Shown here one piece after another: positions 23,654 through 36,010 of a stretch of 64,000 bases of DNA. This DNA is from Vespa crabro. Lineage: Eukaryota > Arthropoda > Insecta > Hymenoptera > Vespidae. Position 1 is the first letter of the stretch. The number at the start of each line of letters is the position of its first letter. The stretch is taken from assembly GCF_910589235.1 (NCBI RefSeq), contig NC_060970.1, positions 558,001 to 622,000 on the forward strand, written 5' to 3'. Under the pieces are notes generated by a model. It searched no databases, was not told the origin of the DNA, and worked only from the letters and a program-made list of their open reading frames with translations. A program made the translations under genes and the position numbers.

Positions 23654-26600
23654 AGGGATTGTTTCCTGGTCCGAAACTCCGATTGGATCGAGAGGAAATC
23701 GCATAATTATTCATCGCCAAGTCGGAATATTTTCAAATCCGACACTCGCATTGGTTCTCAAGCCACTCGCATAAATTTTCCTCGACCATTCGGAATATTT
23801 CTTTGTCCGACTGTTGCTTTAGTTTGAGAAGCACTCGCATAAATTTCCCTCGACTATTCGGAGTATTTCCAAGTACGGAAGTCACATTTGTTCGAGGGCC
23901 ACTCTCATCACGTTTCCTGAAAGAATTGTAAGAAAGTGTCTAAATCCGACAGTCAAATTGGATCGAGTAGCTTACTCATATCTTTCCCTGAACTAATCGG
24001 GTATTTCCAAGTTCGAATATCGCATTCTATCGATAGACACTCGTATAACTAGCTCTTGACTAGTCGGAATATTTCCAATTCCGATAGCCGCATTTGTTCG
24101 ATTGGCACTCCTTTAAATTTGCCACGAATATTGGGAATGTTTCTAGGACCGACAATCATATTCATTCAAGATGCACTCGTGTAACTATCCCTGTACTAGC
24201 CCGAATTTTTCAAGTTCGATAGTTGCTTTGGTTCGACTAGCACTCTTATATCATTCTTTGGACCAGTCGGAATATTAATAGGTCCGACAGCAGCATTGGT
24301 TCGCGTGGGACTCGCACAAATTTACCTCGTCTTGTTGGAATATTCCAAGTCGCACAATCGTATTCGTCCGGGAGGCACCCGCATAAATTATCCTCTATGA
24401 GTCGTAATATTTTCAAGTCCGACAGTCTTAATGTTTCGAGAAGCACTCGTATAGCTTTCCCACGAACTGTCGATATATTTCCAAGTTCGGCAGCCGCTTA
24501 TGTTCCAGAGTCTCTCGCATAAACTACTCTCGACTAGTCGGTATTTTTCCAAGTCCTTCAGCCGTATTGATATGAGAAACACTCGCGTAAATTTCCCTTG
24601 ACTAGTTGCAATATATTTAAGTCCGACAGTTGCATTGATTTCCAAGCCACTCGCATAAATCTACATCGAATATTCGGAATACATCCAAGTCCGACTGTCG
24701 CTTTGGTTAGAGTGGCTCTCGCATAACTTTACCCCGACTGGTTGGAATTTTTCAAAGTCCGCCAGCCGTATTTGATCGAGAGGCACTCGCATAACATTCA
24801 TTCTACTAGTCGGATTATTCCTTACTTTGACAGCCGCATTGGTTCGAAATGCACTCACTTATATATCCTTCGAATAGTCAGATTATTTCTAAGTCCGACA
24901 CCCACATTGGTTCGAGAAGCACTCGCTTAAATTTCTTTCGACTAGTCGGGAGGGTTAAGAACCAGAAAGCCGCAATTTTTTGAGACGCACCCGAATAACG
25001 TTCCCTCCACTAGTCGTTATATCTCGATATCTGGCAGCCGCATGGGATTGAGACCCACTCGCATAACTCTCCCTTATCTAATCGTAATATTTCCAAGCCC
25101 GAATGCCGCATTGATTCGAGAGACACTCGTATATCTTTACCCCGACTAGTAGGAATATTTCAATGTCCGACAGCTGCATTTGTTCGAGAGGCTTTCGCAT
25201 AACATACACTCGACAATTCGGAATATTTTTTATTTCACCAGCCACATTGGTCCGAAATGCATTCGCATAACTATATCTCGACTATTCAGACAATTTCCAT
25301 ATGTGATAGCCACATTGGTTTGAGTGGCACTCCCATAAATTTCCTTCAACCAATCCGAATATTTCCAAGTCTGTCAATCGCATTGTAACACAAATCATTC
25401 GCATAACATTTCCTTGACTAGTCCTAATATTTCGAAGTCCGACAACCTCATTGATACCAGAGTCACTTGCATAACTTACCCTAACAAGTCGGAATATATC
25501 CAAGTCCATTGGTTTCAGAGGAAATCGCATTTCTTTCTCCTGAATTTTCGGATTATTTCCAATTAAGACTCTCACAATTGGTCGGGAGTCACCTGCATAT
25601 TTTTCACTCGACTAGTCGGAGAATTTCCAAGTTCGTCAGACGCATTAGTTCGAGAGTCTCTCGCAAAACGTTCCGTCGACTTGTAGGAATATTTCCAATT
25701 CCGATAGTTGCATAGGATCCAGAGTTACTCGCATAACATTCCACTGACCAGTTATTTCCAAGTCAGATTGCCGCATTGGTTCACAAGTTATATGCATAAC
25801 CTCGTTAAAAACGCTGGAAATTTCCAAGTTAGAATGCCGTACCGGTTCGATAGTTACTCGCATAATTTTCCAACAACTAGGAATATTGTTATGAACGACG
25901 GCCGAATTGGTTCGATAGGCACACGCATTACTATGCCTTGACTATTCGGAATATTTCGAAGTCTGACGGCCGCATTGTTACGGTAGACACCCGCATAACT
26001 TTCTCTCGTCTGTTCCGAATATTACCAAGTCCGACAGTCGCTTTGTTTAGAGTGGAAGTCGCATAACATAACCTCGCCTATACGGAATAATTTCATGCCC
26101 GACGGTCGCATTGGTTCATATTTCACTCACATTGCTCCCTCGTCAAGCTGAAGTATTTCCAAGTTCGACAGTCGAATTGGTCCGACAGGCACTCACTTAA
26201 CTTTTCCTCGACACTCGGAGTATTTCAATTCCGACAGTCGCTTTGGTTATAAAGTGACTCGCATAACTTTCCCTCCACTAGTCGGAACGTTTCCAAGACC
26301 GACAGACGCATTGGATCTAGTGGCTCTTGCATAACATTCCCTCGTCTATTTGGAATATTTGCAAGTCCTGTATCAGAATTGATTTGTGAGGCGCAAGCAT
26401 AACATTCCCCCGACTAGTTGCAATATTTCCAAGTCTGGTATTCGCATTGGTTTCAGAGGCACTCGCATAGCTTTCTCTCGTCTAGTCGGAATTCTTCCAA
26501 GCCAGGAAGTCGCATTGCTTCGAGAAGAACTCACCTAACTTTCCCTCGAATAGTAGTAATTTATCCAAGCTCGTCATTCGGATCGGATCAAAGGTAACCC

Positions 26601-27840
26601 GCAAAACTTTCCCTCGTCCAGTAGTAAAATTTCCAAGCTCGTCATTCGGATTGGATTAAAAGTCACTTTCATAACTTTCTCTCTTGTAATCAGGATTTTT
26701 GCAAGTCCGACAGTCGGTTATATATATGGGGTAGTCGCATAACTTTCCATAGACCAAGACTTTGTTTCAAACCCGACAGCCCCATTGATTCCAAGTCTCT
26801 CGCATAGTTCTCACCATACTGGTCGGGATATTTCCAATTTCGGGATATTTGCAAATTGGTTTGATAGGCACGGCATAACTATCCCCTAAGAATTTGGAAT
26901 ATTTCCATGTTCGACAGTCACATTGAATCAAAATCACTCGCATAATTCTCCCAAGAATTATCGGAATATTTCCATTTCCGTCAGTCGCATTGTTTGGAGA
27001 GGCAATCACATAAGTTTCCGTCGACTCGGAGGATTTTTACCATGTCCGACAGGCGCATTGGTTTACATATAATTCGCCTAACTCTCCCCCGAATTGTAGG
27101 TATCTTTCCAAGTCCTTTTAGTCTGAGTGGCTTTAGTTTAATTGGCTTTAGTTTGAGTGGAACTCTCATGAGCTTCCTTTGAACAGGCAGAATATTTCTT
27201 GTTTCAACAACCGTAGTGTTCCGTTATCCAGTCACGTAACTTTCTATCGAATAGATAGAATACTTCCAATTGTGACAGGCAAATTGTTTCGAGAGGCACT
27301 CGCATAACTATCTATCGATTAAGAGGGTCATATCCAAGTCCCACAGTCGTAGTTGGGCGCGTGGCATTCTCATAATGTTCCATAGACTAGTCGGAATGAT
27401 ACCAAGCACGACAGCCGCATTGTTTCAAGAGGTAGTAGCGTATTATTCCCACCAATAGTTGGGTAATTTTCAAGTGTGACAGCAGCATTGGATCAAGAGG
27501 CATTCGTTTAACTTTACCCCGACTAGTTGCATCATTTACATGACTTAGAGCCATATTTTTTGAGAAGCACACTTATATATTTCCCTGGACTAGGCGGGAT
27601 ATTTACATGATGGGCAGTCGCGGTGGTTAGAATGTCACTCGTATAAACTCTCTATCAACTAGTTGGAATATTTCCAAGTCCGAAAGCCGTATTCATTTGG
27701 GAGGCACTTGCTTATCACTCCTCAATTTTATGTTATATTTCCAATTATGACAACCGAATTGGATAAAGGCGCACTCGAATATCTTTCACTCAGGTCGGAA
27801 TATTTCCAAGTCCGTGAGTTGCACAGAATCTAGTGGGTAT
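23654..27840 (-). repeat. 68-bp satellite array, reverse orientation, part 1
   Basis: The same monomer as at 6534-15424, reverse complemented. Words in plus-strand order are CGCATTGGTTCGAGAGGCAC, CGCATAACTTTCCCTCGACT, AGTCGGAATATTTCC and AAGTCCGACAGT. About 60 monomers, strongly diverged, with occasional short deletions; around 27121-27170 there is a local duplication of a GTTTGAGTGG/GGCTTTAGTTT word. The block is interrupted at 27840 by an inserted element and resumes at 29500. No genes are supported. Confidence 0.92.
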
Positions 27841-28489
27841 TGTTACATCTCGCGAGAAGCGACGTGTGTAAATAATAATAAAAAAAAGGGGAATAACATA
27901 TGTGAACTATAGTTTAAATGAAAGATTAATAAAATAGCTATCTTAAGTAAAGGGGATCAACCTTCAAAATTCATGTAGCTCATTTCTAGACTAAATATTC
28001 AAAATATCGATAATTTTACCACTAGCAATATTAACTAAGATACCTTATAAATATATGTTACTACTAGCACCTTCTTATTAATAATACATAAAAACACTTA
28101 AAAGAATAATAATAATTAGCTAACAAATCGGGACCTATGTAAAAAAAATATACACATATACATGCAACCCTGTAATAAAATAAACAATTACCCTAATGAA
28201 TTAATGTTCAACAACCTTGGGAAATTACTGCGAGAAATTTCTTTAAATAAATGTAATAAATAATTGCAAGATATACATATCGATTATGGCGAGACGACAT
28301 CCGGTGATATGGATTTTAATATCCTGCGTTCCAAGAATTTAGAGCAACGATATCGACATCATTTTCGGAACCACACCTGCTAATAACAACATTCCAGGGA
28401 CTAAGAGTTCCGAGAATTCCGGTGATAAGCACAGAGAGAACGCAATACTTGGAAGAGGTAATAAAGGAACGCTTGCATTGCTCTGCTCT

Positions 28490-28573
28490 ACCACTACCGT
28501 ACTTCGGCGGCAAGCTCGAGCGGCGCATCCCACCATTACCGCACTTAGGCGGCAGGCGCGAGCGGCACACATG
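28490..28573. repeat. 42-bp tandem duplication, CpG-rich, inside the 1.66-kb insertion
   Basis: Two diverged copies start at 28490 (ACCACTACCGTACTTCGGCG) and 28532 (ACCATTACCGCACTTAGGCG), each continuing with a GGC-AGC-CGAGCGGC core. Short GC-rich tandem repeats upstream of a start site are common in the U3 region of LTRs, where they act as enhancers. That role is an inference here. Confidence 0.7.
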
Positions 28574-28618
28574 CGCAGTGACGTCAACCGGACTTGCCCT
28601 AGGAGAAACAAAGAGTGT

Positions 28619-28630
28619 CGTCAGTCAGTC
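28619..28630 (+). promoter_or_regulatory. Possible arthropod initiator (TCAGTCAGTC)
   Basis: TCAGTCAGTC at 28621-28630 contains two overlapping matches to the arthropod initiator TCAGT. It lies ~50 bp downstream of the CpG-rich 42-bp tandem repeat and no TATA box is evident. If the insertion is an LTR this would mark the U3/R boundary. The match is short and could be chance. Confidence 0.3.
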
Positions 28631-28983
28631 ATCGCTCGCAGCCTTACTCAATAAGTCGCAAACTCCTAGACTTGAGCCTTAAGCAGTCATTATCCAACTT
28701 AGAATTTTACACTATAATTTATCTTTGTCAATTAAATAAGTTAGAACCCTTCAATTGAAATTAAAATTAAATTTTTTAACTATAAAATAACCGCATTCGC
28801 GTGCGGAATATCATCCAAATGTGTAATTATTCAGTGTACTTTAGTGAAACATTTAATACATCATTAAAATTGTTATTTTTAACCAGTGCGTGATTTCTTT
28901 ATATCCATACATTCATCCATCCTTATTGCTCGGTGAGGACGAACCGCACGAGTATCCTCCTATAAAATTGTCGTTTCGGTTAG

Positions 28984-29445
28984 GACGCTCCGCACAGACG
29001 ACACTTTTCTCTTTCTTCTTCTACTTCCAATCAAACACCTCTTCCAAAGACTTGCCCTCCTAATGCCGAAGGTACGTCGCTGTGGCAGAAAATATCAACT
29101 ACGTCATCTGTTAAGGAACTTTACCACGAAACCGAAATTTATAACGATACATTGGGTGCGGAATTAATTGAGGAAGAGAAAGAAAATTTTCCCGCATTCC
29201 ACCTGATTCTCCTGCAGCTCTTTAGAAGGTGGGTGCCCCTACTGGACCTTCCGATTTTGTATCCTAGGACCCCCAAATATCTGGAAATAAGGCTCCACCA
29301 TCAGCTTGGATTGTCTTCCCAAGAAGTATGTGAGCATTTGAAATATCGATTCGACACTCTGTTCGGTTCCAATCCCGAGCCAATTGAATTGCCCAGGCTG
29401 GTAAGGGCCGAAAAGGACACAAATCACCCGCAAGGGTCGGAATAG
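28984..29445 (+). pseudogene. Unrecognised open frame without a start codon inside the 1.66-kb insertion
   Basis: Open for 153 codons, from after TAG (28981-28983) to TAG (29443-29445), with no ATG anywhere. The composition is protein-like, unlike the repeat-derived frames elsewhere. There is a Ser/Thr/Pro-rich start (SSSTSNQTPLPKTCPP), an acidic helix-like stretch (GAELIEEEKENF), a hydrophobic segment (AFHLILLQLF), Pro-rich LPILYPRTPKYLEIRL, and a charged C-terminal region ending DTNHPQGSE. I do not recognise the family. It may be the remnant of a gag-like or transposase-like protein, or an exon without its start. A chance frame cannot be excluded. Confidence 0.4.
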
Positions 29446-29499
29446 CATACTTACTTTGGAGTTAGCTCTATTAAAGTACATAGCTTGTGAGACGTAAAA

Positions 29500-32400
29500 G
29501 TATCTCTTGACATTTTCTCGACCAGATGGAATATTTCTAGGATCGACAATCACATTGATTCCGGATGCACTCGTATAGCATCCTCTCGTATAGTCGGAAT
29601 ATTTCAAAACCAACAATCACAGTGGTGCGATTGACACTCTCAAAATTTTATCTTGACTAGTCGTAATATCTAATGTACGTCAGTCGATTTGGTTCTAAAG
29701 ATACTCGCATAACTTTCAATCGGATAGTAGGGATACTTCCAATTCCGAATGTCGCATAAATTCGAGAGGTACTCGCAAAACTTTCTCCCGGCTAGACGGG
29801 TTATTTCCAATTACGAAAACCGCATAGGTTCCAGTGGTACCAGCAAAACTTTCTGTCGACTAGTCGGAATATTTCAAAGTCCGATAGTTGTATTCGTTCG
29901 ATTAGCACTCGTATAACTTTCTCCCGTCTATTCGTATTATATCTAAGATCGACATTAGCAATGTTGCGTTAGGATCTCTCATATTTTTCTCTTGACTAGT
30001 CGTAATATTTATAGGTACCACAGCCACTTTAGTTCCAAAGGAACTTGCATAACTTTCCGTCGAACAGCCGAAATATTTCTAATTATGAAAGTCACATAAG
30101 TTCGAGAAGTACTCGCTAAACTTTCCCACGACTAGTCGGAATATTTCCAAGACTGACAGTTGCATTGTTTTAAGTGGCACTTTTATAATATTCTCTCGAC
30201 CAGTCGGAATATTTCTAAGTTTGATAGTCGCATTGTTTCGAACGGCACTCTCATATCTTGCCCTCGATTAGTATTTATAGTGCTAGATCCGACAGTCGCA
30301 TTGAATCAAGAGGCATTCGTATAACTATCCCTTCACTAGTCAGAATATTTTCAAGTGCGACAGTCGCATTAGTTAGTGTAGCACACGTAAACCTTTCACT
30401 CGACTAATCGGAATTTTTCCGAGTTCAAATGTCGAATTGGTTCCAGAGGAATCTGCATAGCTTTCCTTCGAATAGTCGGAATATTTCCAAATCCGGCAGT
30501 CGCATTAGTTTACACGAGACTCGCATAAATTTCCGTCGAATTCTCCAAATATTTCCTAGTCCGATGGCCATTTTGCTTTCCAGTGTCACTCGCATAACAT
30601 TCCTTCCACTACTAGTCCAATCCACTTTGCTTTCAAATCTGACTGCCACATTGGATCGAAATGCTCGCTCATAACTTATCCTCGACTCCTCGGAATATTT
30701 GCAAAACCATCAAACGCGTTGTTTACAGTTACTCGAATAACTTTCCCTCGATTGGTATTTCCTAAACCGGCAGCAGTATTAGTTCGAAAGGCACTCGCAT
30801 AACTATCAACTGCCTAGTAGGAGTATTTCCAAGTCCGATATCATCATTGGTTCTAGAGGTAATCGCACAACTTTCCCTCGACTAGTCGGGATATTTTCAC
30901 GTCCTCCCTTCGTTTTGGTTCACAAGTTACTCCCATAATTATCCATCGATTAGTCGGAATATTTCCATTCTCCAGCCGCTTTGTTTTGTGAGGCAATAGC
31001 ATAGTTTTCTTTCGTTATGTCGGTAAATTTCCAAGACCAATAGTCGAATTGGTTCATAGATCGCTCGCATAAGTTGCCTTCGACTCTTCGATGTTCTACC
31101 AAGACCGTTAGACGCTTTCTTTCGTGTGGCAGTCCTATTGACGCATTAGTTCGAGAGGCATTCCCATTACATTTCCTCGACTAGTCGAACTATTAGCTAG
31201 TCCGACAGTCCCAGTGGGCTCATAAGTAACCCGCATAACTATTCCTCGACTAGTCGGAATATTTCCAAGTGCGATAGTAGCATTTGTTCGACTGGCACTA
31301 GCGTAACATTCCCGCGAATAGACGGAATATTCTTAAATCCGACGCGTTGTTAGGAAATCCACTTGTATAATTTTCCGTTGAATAGTGAGAATATTACCAA
31401 GACCAATAGTAACGTTGATTCGCAAGTCAATCGCATAATTTTCTTTAGACAATGAGGAATATAACTTGTTCCGACAGTCGCAACGGTTCGAGAGGCACTC
31501 GCATAACTTTCCCTCGACCAGTCGGAAAATTTCCAAGTCCGATTGTCGCGTTTGTTCGTGAGACTACCCCATATCTTTGCTCGACTAGTTTGAATAATCC
31601 TAAGTCCTATAGTCGCATTGATTGGAGAGGCACTCACACTTCCTATCCTCCACTAGTCAGAATATTTGTAGATGCGAGAGTCGCATTAGACGGAATATTT
31701 CCAAGTACGTAATTCGCATTGCTTCGAAAGACAATCGCTTAACTTTCGCTTGATTATTCGTATTGTTTACAAGACTGACAGCTGCATTTGTTCGAGTAAC
31801 TCTCGTATAACTTTCCCTCGTTTAGTGGGAATATTACCAAGTGCGACAATCGCATGATTCGAGAGACACTCACGTAACTTTCCCTTCAGTTGTCGAAATA
31901 TTTCAAACATCGATAGTCACATTGGATTGAAATGCACTCACATAACATTCCATCGTATAATCCGAATATTTCTATATCCGAGAGATGTATTAGTTCAAAA
32001 TTCACTCGCATGTCTTTCATTCGAATAGTCGGAATATTTCCTAGTGTAATAGTAGCATTGTAGCGTGCGGCGCACGCAAAAGTTTCGATCGACAAGTCGA
32101 AATTTTTCTAGGTCTGATTGTCGCAAAGGTTTGGGAGGTACCCGCATATCGTTCCCTCTACTGATCGTAATGATTCTAAGTACTACAGTCGCACTTGTTC
32201 GAGTGACAGTCGAACAACATTCTGGACTAGACAGAATATATCCAAGTCCGACTTTCGCAATGTTGGTATAGTCACTCGCATAACTTTCCCCGAGAAGTCG
32301 GAATATTTCCAACCACGACAGTCGCAATTGTTCAAGTGTCCCCCGCATAACTTTCCCAGACCTGTCGCATTATCTTCAAGTCTGACAGACGCATTAGTTT

Positions 32401-32504
32401 AAGAGGATTTTGCATAACTTTTCCTCTACAGGTCAGAATATTTTCAGTTACGAAGGTCGCAGTGGTTCGAGAGTAAATTGCATAGCTTACGCTCGACTAG
32501 TCGG
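29500..32504 (-). repeat. 68-bp satellite array, reverse orientation, part 2
   Basis: Continuation of the reverse-oriented satellite after the 1.66-kb insertion, about 44 monomers. The last monomer ends with CGACTAGTCGG (about 32494-32504) and is followed directly by the triplet array (ATAATAACG). Divergence is similar to part 1. No coding or RNA gene is supported. Confidence 0.92.
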
Positions 32505-33019
32505 ATAATAACGTTTTTAACAATAATAATAAAAAGAATAATAACGATAATAATGATAATAACGATAATAATAATAGCAATAATAACGATTTTAACGTTA
32601 ATAACGATAGTAATAATAATATTAATAACGATAATAACAATATCAAGGATAATAATAATAATGACGTTAATAATAATAATTAGATTAGAGATATTAACGA
32701 TAATAAAAACAATAATAATTATAACAATAATAATAATAATAATAGAAACCATAATAACGATAATATCGATAATAACGAAAGTATTAATAACGATAATGAC
32801 GATAATGATAATAATAATAACGATAATAACGATAATTACGAGAATTACGATAATATTAATAACGATAATAACGTTAATAACGTAAATAACAATAAAAATA
32901 ATAATAATAATAATAATAATGACGATAAAAATATTAACGATAATTACGATAATAACGATAATAAAATAAATAATAATAAATATAACAATATTAACAATAA
33001 TATCGATAATAACGATAAT

Positions 33020-33420
33020 AAAAATAATAATAGTAATAGCAATAATAACGATAATAACGATATTAACGATAATAGCGATGATACTAATAACGATAATAAC
33101 GATAATAAAGATAATAATTCTTAGAATAATATATATAACATTGATACTAACGTTAATAACAATAATGCTAATAACAATAATAATGATAATGACGTTTATA
33201 ATGCGAAGAACGATAATAATATTAATAATAATAACAAAAATAACGATTATTACGATATAACGATAATAATAAAACTAATAATAACAATATTAAAAATAAT
33301 AGGTATAATAACGATAATAACTACAATAATAGTAGTAATAATGAAAGTAATAACAATAATAGCCATAAAAACGATTTTAACGATAATAAATATAACGATA
33401 ATAACGATAATATCTATAAT
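33020..33420 (+). repeat. Higher-order duplicate segment, copy 1
   Basis: Contains ATTCTTAGAATAATATATA, ACATTGATACTAACGTTAAT and, about 220 bp further, GAAAGTAATAACAATAATAG followed by CCATAAAAACGATTTTAACG. The same words in the same order and spacing recur at 47680-48060, and in more diverged form at 42820-43210. This is a duplicated block inside the triplet array. Confidence 0.8.
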
Positions 33421-35339
33421 ATTAATAACAATATTTAGTCATAATATTAATAGTTATAACAATAATAAGGATAATAACGATAATAACTATTATAATAATA
33501 TCGTTAATAACGATAAAAATAATAATAATAACGGCGGTAATAACGATAATAACGGTGATAATAATAAGAATGACATATATGACATTGATTTAACGTTAAT
33601 GACGATAATTATCATAACAAACATATCGAAAATAACGAGAATAATGATAATAACGATATTAACGTTAATAACATTAATAATGATAATAATAACGAAAGCA
33701 AAGATAATAAAGATGACAACTATAATAATAATAGCAATAATAATGATAATAATGAAATAAATAATAATAGTAATAACAATAATAACGCTAATAACGATAA
33801 TTACGATAATAATAATATTGATAACGACGAAGAGAATAATATTAATAATAACGATAATAACGATACTAATAAAAACATTAATATCGAAAATAGTATTAAT
33901 AATAATAAAGATAATAACATTAATAACGATAATAATAATAGCAATAATATGGATAATTACGATACTGAAAGTAACAATAATAATTATAATAAAGGTAATA
34001 ATAATAAATATAATAACGTTTGTAAAGATAATAACGATAATAACGATAATAACAAAAAAACGATATTAAAAATAATAATAATAATAATAAAGATATTAAA
34101 AATATTAACGATAACAACAATAATATTAATAATATTAATAACGATAATAAAGATAATATTGATAATAATATTATCAATATTGACGAGCATAATAATAAAA
34201 ATAATGGCGATAGTAATTATAATAACGACTGTAATATTAACAATAATAATAATAACAACGACAACAAAAATAATAACGATAATAGTAATAGAAATAATTA
34301 CAATGATAAAAATAATAACGATTATAACGATAATAAAAATAATAATAATAATAATATTAATGATATTAACGATAATAACGAAAATAGCGATAATAATAAT
34401 AACGATATTAACTACAATATCGATAATAATATTAATAATATTAAGGATTATATCCATAATAATAACATTAGCAATAACAATAATGACGATAATAATAATA
34501 GAAATAATGCCATAAATAAAAGTAATAATGTTAATAACGATTTAACGGTAATAATAATAACCAGAAAAACGTTAAATAAGATGAAAATAATAATAATACC
34601 GATAATATATATAATAACGATACTAACGATAATAATAGTAATAAAATTTCGATAATAACGATAATTGCAATAAGAATAATATTAATAATAATGACAATAT
34701 CGATTATAACGATAATAATAATAATAATAATAACCATAATAACGATAATAACGATAATAATAAAAACATTAATAACGATAAAACTATTATACCGATAATA
34801 ATAATACTAATTATAACAATAATAATAATAATGACGATAAAAATATAATAGCATTAATATTGATAATAATGATAATTATGATAATAATAATAATTATAAT
34901 AACGATAATAACGATAATAATAATAATAATAATAATAACAATAATAATGATATTAACGAATATAACGATAATAACTATAAGAACGACAACAGATATAAAA
35001 TTAATAAAGATAATAACGAAAATATGGACAATAATAATAACGATAATGAGGACAAAAATAATAATAATAATTACGATTATAACGATAATAACGATAAGAA
35101 CGATAATAATAATAAGAATAATGTCGATAATAGCGATAATTACGATAATAACAATATTAATAGTTATAAAAATAAAGATAATATCGATAATATGAGTAAT
35201 AATAATCAAGTTAATAACGATAAAAACGACAATAACGACAATAATAATAACAATTAAAACGATAATAACGACAATAATAATAGCAATAATAAAGATAATA
35301 ACGATAAAAACGACAATAATAATAATAATAATGACGATA

Positions 35340-36010
35340 ATATCGTTAATAATAATAATAATAATAATATTGATTATAACGCTATTAACGATAATTACGA
35401 TAATAATAATAAAATCAATAAAGAAAATAACGATATTAATTATAATCATAAGAATAATTTTAATAATAATAACAATAATAAAGGTAGTAACAATAATAAT
35501 AATAACACAATTATCGATTATAATGATTATAAAGATAATGATAGTAACGATAATAATTATTATAATAATAACTATAATAACGATAATAATAATACAAACG
35601 ATAATAATACTAATGATTATAATCATAATAACGATAATAACGATAATAATAATAACATTAATAACGATAATAACGATTATAACGATTATAATAATAACAA
35701 TGAAATCAATAATAACGACAATAATTATAATAACTATGATAATAATAACAATAATAACTATAAAAACGGTAATAACAATAGTAATAATAACACTAATGAC
35801 GATAATAACGGTAATAACGATAATAATAATAATAATAATGACAATAATAACGTTAATAAAGCGTAATAATAATTACAATAATAAAAATAGTAACAATAGC
35901 AATAATAACGTGGGGAACGATATGGAAGATTATTATAATAATATTAATGACGATATAAAGGATAATAACGATAACATCAATAATATTAATAACATTAATA
36001 TTGATAATAA
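35340..36010 (+). repeat. Duplicated array segment, partner of 44040-44640
   Basis: Positions 35542-35642 and 44240-44340 are nearly identical over about 100 bp (offset 8,698), including ACAAACGATAATAATACTAA. Flanking words TATAACGCTATTAACGATAA and, downstream, GATATGGAAG/GGTATGGAAG extend the match with more divergence. A third, more diverged relative lies at about 52290-52445. Confidence 0.8.

Larger units (their letters stand above)
27841..29499 (+). mobile_element. Unclassified 1.66-kb insertion with GTAT flanks and TGTTAC/GTAAAA ends (LTR-like or TIR element)
   Basis: The satellite stops after GTAT (27837-27840) and resumes after another GTAT (29500-29503), consistent with a 4-bp target duplication. 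The left end reads TGTTACATCTCGCGAGAAGC. The right end, reverse complemented, reads TTTTACGTCTCACAAGC, so the two ends are imperfect inverted copies. TGTTAC...GTAACA ends with a 4-6 bp duplication are typical of LTR elements of the BEL/Pao and Gypsy type, so this could be a long solo LTR or an internally deleted element; a TIR DNA element is the alternative. Internal content is A+T-rich flanks around a CpG-rich segment (28470-28620) and one open frame (28984-29445). Strand is assigned only from that frame. I do not recognise the family. Confidence 0.65.

Noticed and set aside
6534..32504. CENP-B box in the satellite monomer
   Set aside because: The best placement, around GTTCGAGAGGCACTCG, misses the required A and the CGGG core. 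No monomer I read has a full match.
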